Positions 58,919 through 64,000 of a DNA stretch of 64,000 bases are shown here, piece by piece. Both the position numbers and the translations under genes were made by a program. The notes below the pieces were generated by a model. It worked only from the letters and a program-made list of their open reading frames with translations, was not told where the DNA came from and did not search any database. This stretch comes from Muricomes sp049840515 (GTDB lineage Bacteria > Bacillota > Clostridia > Lachnospirales > Lachnospiraceae), in the NCBI GenBank assembly GCA_049840515.1, contig JASGKW010000007.1, positions 33,691-97,690 on the forward strand, in the 5' to 3' direction. Position 1 is the first letter of the stretch, and every line of letters starts with the position of its first letter.

Positions 58919-60298
58919 ATGGGAATAACATTTATTGATCTATTCGCAGGAATCGGAGGATTCAGGCGGGGAATGGAGCTGGCAGGGCATAAATGCGTAG
59001 GGGTTTGTGAATTTGATAAATTTGCAATCGCATCCTATATATCCATGCACCTTGCAACAGACGCACAAAGGGATTATCTAAGCACATTATCCCTCAAACA
59101 GAGACAGAAAGAAATATTGAAGGAGGAATACCGGAATGGAGAATGGTACGCAGATGACATTAGAGCAGTGGATGCCAGAAGCCTGCCCCAAGCAGATTGC
59201 TGGTGCTTTGGCGCACCGTGTCAGGATTTCTCTGTTGCAGGGAACCGAGCCGGCCTTGACGGAGACAAGAGTTCTCTCGTTAGAGAAGTATTTAGAATCC
59301 TTGGGGAAATTGAGGAAGAAAGTAGACCTGAATGGCTTATCTATGAAAACGTTAAGGGAATGCTTAGCAGCAACAAAGGATTTGACTTCCTTGAAATTCT
59401 CCTTGCAATGGATGAACTGGGGTACGATTGCGAATGGCAGCTTTTCAACTCAAAAGATTGGGGAGTGCCACAAAACCGGGAGCGAGTGTATACTATCGGA
59501 CATCTTAGAAGATACGGTCCTAGAAAGATACTTCCTATCACGGGAACAGATGGAGAAGATAGTGTTCAAATAAAACAAATTGGGCATCAAATATCACACA
59601 GAAAAAACCCCAACCAATACAGAGTATATGGAACTGAAGGGATATCACCTTGTTTAAATAAAATGGATGGAGGAGGACTTGAACCGCACATAGCAATCAT
59701 CTGCAAAACAAATCCGTCTGGTAATGGAATGAACGGGAATGTGTACGATGGAACACTGATTAACCCGGCATTAACAACAAACAAAGGTGAAGGCAACAAG
59801 ATAGCCATACCAGTCCTCACTCCAGACGGAGCAGAAAAGAGACAGAACGGTCGGCGATTTAAGGACAATGGTGAGCCGATGTTCACACTCACAAGTCAAG
59901 ACAGACATGGGGTCGGAATAAAAGTAAAGGAAGCCACGAAGCGAGGATTTGCTGTAGCTTCAGAAGGTGACTCCATAAATCTTTCTGTTCCAGATAGTAA
60001 AACCAGAAGAGGTCGTGTTGGACATGGCATTGCCAACACATTGGACACCAGTTGCAATCAAGGAATTTTCGTACAGGTGTCGGATGAACTTACTGTATAC
60101 GCAATTTGGTATGAAGAGTATCAATGTTACATAGCCATACGGAAACTTACACCGAAGGAATGTTTCAGGCTGCAAGGGTGGACAGATGATTATTTTGATA
60201 AGGCTGCATTTGTAAACAGTGACAGTCAATTATATAAACAGGCCGGCAATGGAGTAACTGTAAATGTGGTTCAGGCGATAGCCGAAAAGCTGAACTAA
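58919..60298 (+). CDS. Phage DNA cytosine-5 methyltransferase
   Basis: A 459-residue C5 methylase. Motif I FIDLFAGIGGFRRGMELAG, motif IV GAPCQDFSVAGNRAGL with catalytic Cys, motif VI ENVKG, motif VIII QNRERVY, and the C-terminal LTPKECFRLQGW and QAGNGVTV are in order. The target-recognition region lies about residues 215-400. Next to the adenine methylase, with no endonuclease; likely anti-restriction. Confidence 0.93.
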   Translation: MGITFIDLFAGIGGFRRGMELAGHKCVGVCEFDKFAIASYISMHLATDAQRDYLSTLSLKQRQKEILKEEYRNGEWYADDIRAVDARSLPQADCWCFGAPCQDFSVAGNRAGLDGDKSSLVREVFRILGEIEEESRPEWLIYENVKGMLSSNKGFDFLEILLAMDELGYDCEWQLFNSKDWGVPQNRERVYTIGHLRRYGPRKILPITGTDGEDSVQIKQIGHQISHRKNPNQYRVYGTEGISPCLNKMDGGGLEPHIAIICKTNPSGNGMNGNVYDGTLINPALTTNKGEGNKIAIPVLTPDGAEKRQNGRRFKDNGEPMFTLTSQDRHGVGIKVKEATKRGFAVASEGDSINLSVPDSKTRRGRVGHGIANTLDTSCNQGIFVQVSDELTVYAIWYEEYQCYIAIRKLTPKECFRLQGWTDDYFDKAAFVNSDSQLYKQAGNGVTVNVVQAIAEKLN

Positions 60299-60321
60299 AT
60301 CACTATTTAAGGAGGAGAAAA

Positions 60322-60666
60322 ATGTTAATTAGAAGCCAAGACAGGAAGAGGATAGTCAATTTTGACAATGTGGAAAAGATATGCGTTTACGAACGATTTG
60401 AGGATATCACAGATGATGAGCCAAATATCTGGTCGGTAGAGACTCCCACAGCCTGCTTGGGGCAGTATACGAGCGAGGAGAAGGCAATCAAGGTGCTTGA
60501 TTGGATGCAATTATGGTACATAATCAGCATAGCGAACAGGGATGCTGGACTATCGGGGAATTCGGTAAACAGAGGACAACTTGAGAGGCTGAACATCCCT
60601 GAATACGTAAGAGAATCCATGATAGTTTCGTTCGATATGCCGCAAGATGACGAAGTGGAGGTGTAG
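60322..60666 (+). CDS. Hypothetical phage protein, 114 aa
   Basis: IRSQDRKRIVNFDNVEKICV then LGQYTSEEKAIKVLDWMQ. AAGGAGGAG before ATG 60322. Acidic C-terminus. Overlap-free but tightly packed with the ATPase gene. Confidence 0.6.
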   Translation: MLIRSQDRKRIVNFDNVEKICVYERFEDITDDEPNIWSVETPTACLGQYTSEEKAIKVLDWMQLWYIISIANRDAGLSGNSVNRGQLERLNIPEYVRESMIVSFDMPQDDEVEV

Positions 60667-60667
60667 G

Positions 60668-61570
60668 ATGTCCTTATCGGAAAATCAGAAAATGCTGATA
60701 CAAGCAATAGCGCAAAATGATATTAAGTTAGCAAAAAAATATTCTATTGCTTGTGTGACAGAAGATACAACGCAAAAGAACCGTATGTTTTGTAAAAGGT
60801 ATAAATCAATACTGGAATCTGCCGCAAATAATATGATTGAGTTGCCGCAAGATTTAAAAAGCATGTTATGTGTTGAGGATGTTTCAAATTCATTCAAAGA
60901 AGGCAGATATTTCCTGTCAGACAGAGAAAAAGATATTTATGAAAATATTGTGCGGATGAAAAAAGTCAATCAACGTCTTATGGAGATGGGGATTCCATAC
61001 ATAAATTCAACATTGCTATATGGAGAGAGCGGAACAGGGAAGACCACGTTCGGGAGATATGTGGCACATAAAACAGGCTTACCGTTCTGCTACCTAAATT
61101 TCACAAACCTTGTAGACTCGTATATGGGAAGTACATCTAAGAATATTGAAAAGGCATTTTCTTATGCTGTTTCAAATCCCTGTGTTTTTATGCTGGATGA
61201 AATTGATTGCATTAGTATTAGGCGTTCTGCTTCTGGTTCCAGTGGGGGAACAGGGGGTGAAATGGCAAGAATTACAATTACCCTCATGCAAGAGTTTGAC
61301 AAGCTCCCAAACGACATTGTTGTTATTGGAGCTACAAATCGGATAGATAGAATAGATGAGTCACTATTGCGAAGATTTTCTGTAAAGAGTGAAGTGAAAG
61401 CTCTTGAAAAAGATGAAAAAACAGCAATGATTCATAAATATCTAAATGATGTAAGCATGACATTTTCAGAACGTGAAATTGAGCGGATTGTTTCAGGAGC
61501 ATCTAACCAATCAGATGCGTTGAATCAACTGATTAGAATGATATCAGAAAAAATATTTCAGGAGGTGTAG
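60668..61570 (+). CDS. Phage AAA ATPase
   Basis: A 300-residue AAA protein. Walker A YGESGTGKTTFGRYVA, Walker B VFMLDEIDCISIRR, sensor-1 VVIGATNRIDRID, and an Arg finger in LLRRFSVKSEV are intact. The N-terminal 90 residues are a helical substrate domain. Alone of its type here; roles such as unfolding host or phage proteins are possible. ATG 60668 immediately follows the preceding stop. Confidence 0.85.
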   Translation: MSLSENQKMLIQAIAQNDIKLAKKYSIACVTEDTTQKNRMFCKRYKSILESAANNMIELPQDLKSMLCVEDVSNSFKEGRYFLSDREKDIYENIVRMKKVNQRLMEMGIPYINSTLLYGESGTGKTTFGRYVAHKTGLPFCYLNFTNLVDSYMGSTSKNIEKAFSYAVSNPCVFMLDEIDCISIRRSASGSSGGTGGEMARITITLMQEFDKLPNDIVVIGATNRIDRIDESLLRRFSVKSEVKALEKDEKTAMIHKYLNDVSMTFSEREIERIVSGASNQSDALNQLIRMISEKIFQEV

Positions 61571-61572
61571 AG

Positions 61573-61824
61573 ATGGAAAGGCTAACAGCGTGGGAAGATG
61601 GAAAGGCTTATTACCCAACATGTTTTGAGGAGCCCTGTCTGGGATGCGGATGCAGGATTGAAAATTGTGAGCTTGAATATGAGAAATGCAGGAGGCTGGC
61701 AGCTTATGAGGACACCAACCTTACTCCGGAGAAGATACTGGAGATAGACAAGCTTTATTCGGAGCAGTGCAGAGAGATTACAGAATTGCGGTCCAAATTA
61801 AAAGAGTATGAGATGAGATTGTGA
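61573..61824 (+). CDS. Cys-containing phage protein, 83 aa
   Basis: MERLTAWEDGKAYYPTCFEE then CLGCGCRIENCELEYEKC, and a C-terminal coiled coil (EQCREITELRSKLKEYEM). Such proteins are common in phage accessory regions. Possible metal binding. Confidence 0.65.
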   Translation: MERLTAWEDGKAYYPTCFEEPCLGCGCRIENCELEYEKCRRLAAYEDTNLTPEKILEIDKLYSEQCREITELRSKLKEYEMRL

Positions 61825-61839
61825 AAGGCGGCGGAGTAT

Positions 61840-61917
61840 ATGAATGATAGTACAGAACTAAAACCCTGCCCTTTCTGTGGCGGAAAGGTAATAAGAGTTA
61901 AGGGAGCAGGCGGTTAA
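61840..61917 (+). CDS. Lar-like zinc-finger fragment, 25 aa
   Basis: ELKPCPFCGGKVIRVKG is the N-terminal zinc finger of Lar-type restriction-alleviation proteins, which are normally about 60-70 aa. A TAA stops it after 25 codons with no continuation. GGCGGAG precedes the ATG. Possibly a truncated gene. Confidence 0.5.
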   Translation: MNDSTELKPCPFCGGKVIRVKGAGG

Positions 61918-61941
61918 GGCATATAACAGGAGGAGTTCACA

Positions 61942-62106
61942 ATGAAACATAGAAGAACCCGAAGAGAGCAGACCCGTGACCGCCAGCAATGCTATGATGG
62001 TTTGGAGAACCGTAAGGATGCTGATGCGGCAAATAGATTTATCAGAAAAGCTTATAGCAGCTATGGGCGGAATAATAAAACTTTGGAGGATGCCGAAAGT
62101 GGATAA
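61942..62106 (+). CDS. Small basic phage protein, 54 aa
   Basis: CAGGAGGAG lies before ATG 61942. Basic, Arg-rich N-terminus (KHRRTRREQTRDRQQ). Overlaps the next gene by 17 bases. Function unknown. Confidence 0.5.
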   Translation: MKHRRTRREQTRDRQQCYDGLENRKDADAANRFIRKAYSSYGRNNKTLEDAESG

Positions 62107-62320
62107 TCAGAATAGAAAATTGTGTAAATCCTGTATATTTAAGCCGAGCGTTTATGAGAAGAAAAGGCTAAGTATGAACTGTGATTATATATGCATTGTC
62201 GGGAAATCCAGAGGGTGTTCTGTAGAGGATTGCGACAAATACATCAAAGGGCGCAGGATTGACAGTAGGCAGTATTTGAGGAGAATGGGAGGCGGTAGCA
62301 CTGGACAGAAAGACGCTTAA
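62090..62320 (+). CDS. Cys-rich phage protein, 76 aa
   Basis: Cysteines in LCKSCIFK, NCDYICIVGKSRGCSVEDC suggest a zinc-binding fold. ATG 62090 behind TGGAGG. Its end overlaps the ArpU-like gene. Confidence 0.6.
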   Translation: MPKVDNQNRKLCKSCIFKPSVYEKKRLSMNCDYICIVGKSRGCSVEDCDKYIKGRRIDSRQYLRRMGGGSTGQKDA

Positions 62321-62712
62321 AAGTTACATGAAAGACAAGGACAGGCTTAAAAGGATAGATGAGAGGATAGAGAGAGCTCTGCAATAAGGATGTTGATGTT
62401 GTGTGTGGCAAGGTGGTGGGCTCCAGCAGAGACTTTCCATATACAGAGGTAAGGACTTCTGTGCAGATGTATGACCCGAAAGAGCAAGACAAAGTAAATG
62501 AGGAGATTAGAAAGAAGCAGGCAGAACGGTTATTGCTATTGCAGAAGATAGAAGAGGCAGAGCATTACATATCAGGGATACAAGACTCGGAGATAAGAGA
62601 AATATTTGAACTATTATTTTTGCAAGGACTGACTCAGGAAAAGGTGGCAGAAATAGTTGGATATACACAAGGGAGAATATCACAAATAATTGGTAGATAT
62701 CTGAAAGATTAA
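62301..62712 (+). CDS. ArpU/RinA-like late transcription regulator (one-base insertion)
   Basis: The N-terminal part DRKTLKSYMKDKDRLKRID and the C-terminal part (SVQMYDPKEQ, LFLQGLTQEKVAEIVGYTQGRIS) are in different frames. An extra base near 62376 explains the shift and gives IERLCNKDVDVV. The C-terminal sigma-like helix-turn-helix fits ArpU/RinA phage late activators. The start codon is probably CTG 62301, since no ATG/GTG/TTG is nearby in frame. It sits before the tRNAs and terminase, as late activators do. Confidence 0.75.
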
Positions 62713-62732
62713 TAAGATTAATAATTTAGATA

Positions 62733-62741
62733 TGATATAAT
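62733..62741 (+). promoter_or_regulatory. Extended -10 late-promoter candidate
   Basis: TGATATAAT is a perfect extended -10 with no -35 at the right distance, just after the ArpU-like gene. It would suit an activator-dependent late promoter. Confidence 0.5.
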
Positions 62742-62830
62742 TAATCTAGAACGATTGTAACAAAAAACGATTCGTTCGCATATATTTACATTTCATCCTC
62801 CTGGCGTAGCTTACACAGTGCGCCAAACTT

Positions 62831-62903
62831 AGGGACATAGCTCAGTTGGCAGAGCACCCGGCTTATATCCGGCATGTCACAGGTTCAAGTCCTGTTGTCC
62901 CTA
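62831..62903 (+). tRNA. Phage tRNA-Ile (anticodon TAT)
   Basis: Acceptor AGGGACA/TGTCCCT, D arm GCTC/GAGC, anticodon loop CTTATAT, T arm ACAGG-TTCAAGT-CCTGT. The top anticodon-stem pair is a C-C mismatch. It would read AUA. Confidence 0.85.
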
Positions 62904-62975
62904 TTGGCAGCATTACAACTGCATAGTGCCACGCAGGGCACAATAAATATACTGCTAACGGGCGGATGTCCGTTA

Positions 62976-63048
62976 GGGGAGTAAGCTAATCTGGTGAAAG
63001 CGGCAGACTGAAAATCTGTAGAGTCAGGGTCGGAACCTGAACTTCCCA
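62976..63048 (+). tRNA. Phage tRNA-Phe (anticodon GAA), degenerate
   Basis: Acceptor GGGGAGT/ACTTCCC, D stem GCT/AGC, anticodon stem GCAGA/TCTGT around CTGAAAA, T stem TCAGG/CCTGA with an atypical GTCGGAA loop. Confidence 0.75.
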
Positions 63049-63084
63049 TTGCGGGCAGCGATACATAGTATTAAAAAGCCCTGA

Positions 63085-63175
63085 GTCCGTGACAGCGGGT
63101 AACGGATAAAGCCAGCGAATCGCATTGAATATCTTTGTGAAGCGTTACCCGCTTAAGACACAGTCCTAAACGGAC
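63085..63175 (+). ncRNA. Structured RNA candidate downstream of phage tRNAs
   Basis: Outer stem GTCCGT/ACGGAC (63085-63090, 63170-63175) encloses a perfect 11-bp stem AGCGGGTAACG/CGTTACCCGCT (63094-63104, 63143-63153). Inside, ATAAAG can pair with CTTTGT. No gene overlaps it. It does not fold as a tRNA. Confidence 0.55.
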
Positions 63176-63276
63176 AGTATAAAAATATAAGTGGGTGTTG
63201 GCTGGTGTTCCGGCCCTTAAATGGATATGCGCAATCCGGCCCACAATGATTGAGAAAGCCGTACTGATTACGGCTG

Positions 63277-63313
63277 AAAGGCACTTGAGCAGTTTAATGC
63301 TTGGGTGCTTTTT
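63277..63313 (+). terminator. Hairpin terminator before the metallopeptidase gene
   Basis: A 15-position stem with wobbles (AAAGGCACTTGAGCA with TGCTTGGGTGCTTTT) around GTTTAA, ending in T residues. A second hairpin, AGCCGTA/TACGGCT, lies just upstream. It closes the tRNA/RNA unit. Confidence 0.65.
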
Positions 63314-63326
63314 GATTGGAGGAGCT

Positions 63327-63662
63327 ATGAAAGTAAATATACTGGGAACGGAATATAAAATAATTATTGCAGATGAAGAAGACAAACCTAAACTCAAAGA
63401 AGTGGACGGTTACATGGACCAGAGCATAAAGGAAATTGTAGTGGGGAAATTTGAGCAAAACCTCATGAGCATATCTGACCTTGAAAGTTATACAAAGAGG
63501 GTTATGCGGCATGAAATCATCCATGCTTTTCTCTATGAGAGTGGCCTCTGGAACAATAGTGGAAATGTTACTGCATGGGGACAGTCAGAGGAAATCACAG
63601 ACTGGATAGCCATACAGTTTCCAAAACTGCAAAAAGCATTTGAAGAAGCGGGAGCATTATAA
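63327..63662 (+). CDS. Phage zinc metallopeptidase-like protein
   Basis: A 111-residue protein with HEIIHAFLYESGL (HExxH, about residues 62-66) as a zinc site and IVVGKFEQNLMSISDLESYT upstream. Such proteins are common just before phage terminase genes. ATG 63327 follows GGAGGAG; the longer in-frame extension lies in structured RNA. Confidence 0.75.
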   Translation: MKVNILGTEYKIIIADEEDKPKLKEVDGYMDQSIKEIVVGKFEQNLMSISDLESYTKRVMRHEIIHAFLYESGLWNNSGNVTAWGQSEEITDWIAIQFPKLQKAFEEAGAL

Positions 63663-63684
63663 ATAGATTGAGAGGTGTAATGAA

Positions 63685-64000
63685 TTGGCAAGGAGCAGAA
63701 GCCCGGATTCAATAAAGGCAGAAGAACTATTTCATTCCGGTATGAGCCTTGTTGATATAGCCAAAAAGCTAAAGAAACCGGAGGGAACAGTAAGACGGTG
63801 GAAGAGTACCCAGGGGTGGGGTGATAAAAGCGAGCGTTCGGAAAAGAAAAGTGAACACAAAGCGAGCGTTCGGAAACAGAACAAACATAAAACGAGCAGA
63901 GCCATTGCAGAGGATGTCGAGCAGGTAATAAGCAATCCTGATTTGACAGACAAGCAAAGGCTTTTTTGTTTGTACTATATAAAAAGCTTTAATGCTACTA
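63685..64000 (+). CDS. terS: Terminase small subunit (3' partial)
   Basis: The open frame runs off the window. A helix-turn-helix region (AEELFHSGMSLVDIAKKLKK, EGTVRRWKSTQGWG) and DLTDKQRLFCLYYIKSFNAT are typical of the Terminase_2 small subunit, which recognises phage DNA for packaging. TTG start at 63685 behind GAGAGGTG. It marks the start of the late packaging module. Confidence 0.88.
   Translation, partial: MARSRSPDSIKAEELFHSGMSLVDIAKKLKKPEGTVRRWKSTQGWGDKSERSEKKSEHKASVRKQNKHKTSRAIAEDVEQVISNPDLTDKQRLFCLYYIKSFNAT

Noticed and set aside
63195..63326. N-terminal extension of the metallopeptidase
   Set aside because: The extension covers hairpins and a terminator, and a strong GGAGGAG lies before ATG 63327.

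Overview
The window reads as a chromosome segment of an anaerobic, amino-acid-fermenting clostridium, most likely Lachnospiraceae. The support is a selenium-dependent D-proline reductase (prd) cluster, a Firmicutes-type S10-spc-alpha ribosomal operon with a KOW-domain protein and a long L17, AdhE behind a Rex-like operator, and PPi-dependent phosphofructokinase. Species cannot be fixed from sequence alone. Single-base indels occur in genes that must work (rplB, secY, trpS, rplD), so the sequence carries raw base-calling errors. Frameshifts are therefore annotated as probable errors and not as pseudogenes unless stated.

Layout. 1-4.0 kb: prdA (5' end missing), a small prd-linked protein, prdB (UGA-selenocysteine with a SECIS-like hairpin), prdD and prdE. 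4.1-4.9 kb: small membrane proteins. 5.0-21.4 kb: S10, spc and alpha operons from rpsJ to rplQ, with structured leaders before rpsJ and rpsM. 21.5-43.3 kb: ordinary chromosomal genes: adhE, a cell-wall hydrolase, uppP, an amino-acid ABC transporter, an SfsA-MutY fusion, a lipid kinase, a PAP2 protein, trpS, tRNA-Arg, pfp, glf, gtrA, an RNA methyltransferase, an ITPase and a YfcE-type phosphodiesterase. 43.4-44.05 kb: six tRNA genes (Pro, Gly, Arg, His, Gln, Lys).

44.2-64.0 kb is the left part of a temperate prophage that appears to be inserted at tRNA-Lys and runs off the window at the small terminase gene. In order it has integrase; a lipoprotein that may block superinfection; a lysogeny switch; small early genes; a recombination/replication module (Sak-type annealase, NinB-like, HNH-like, RusA, DnaD-like initiator); a diversity-generating retroelement (DGR); a radical SAM protein; adenine and cytosine DNA methylases; an AAA ATPase; an ArpU-like late regulator; two phage tRNAs and a structured RNA; a metallopeptidase; and terS.

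The main discovery is the DGR at 52978-55797: two tandem target genes, each ending in a variable repeat, an Avd-like four-helix protein, one adenine-rich template repeat, and a reverse transcriptase. The variable repeats differ from the template almost only at template adenines. The targets are DUF6273-like proteins without signal peptides, located in the early/replication region instead of among tail genes, which is unusual. A second striking feature is a promoter flanked by two LexA-type boxes. It drives a 31-residue peptide gene convergent with a repressor that has no self-cleavage domain, which suggests indirect SOS induction of the prophage.
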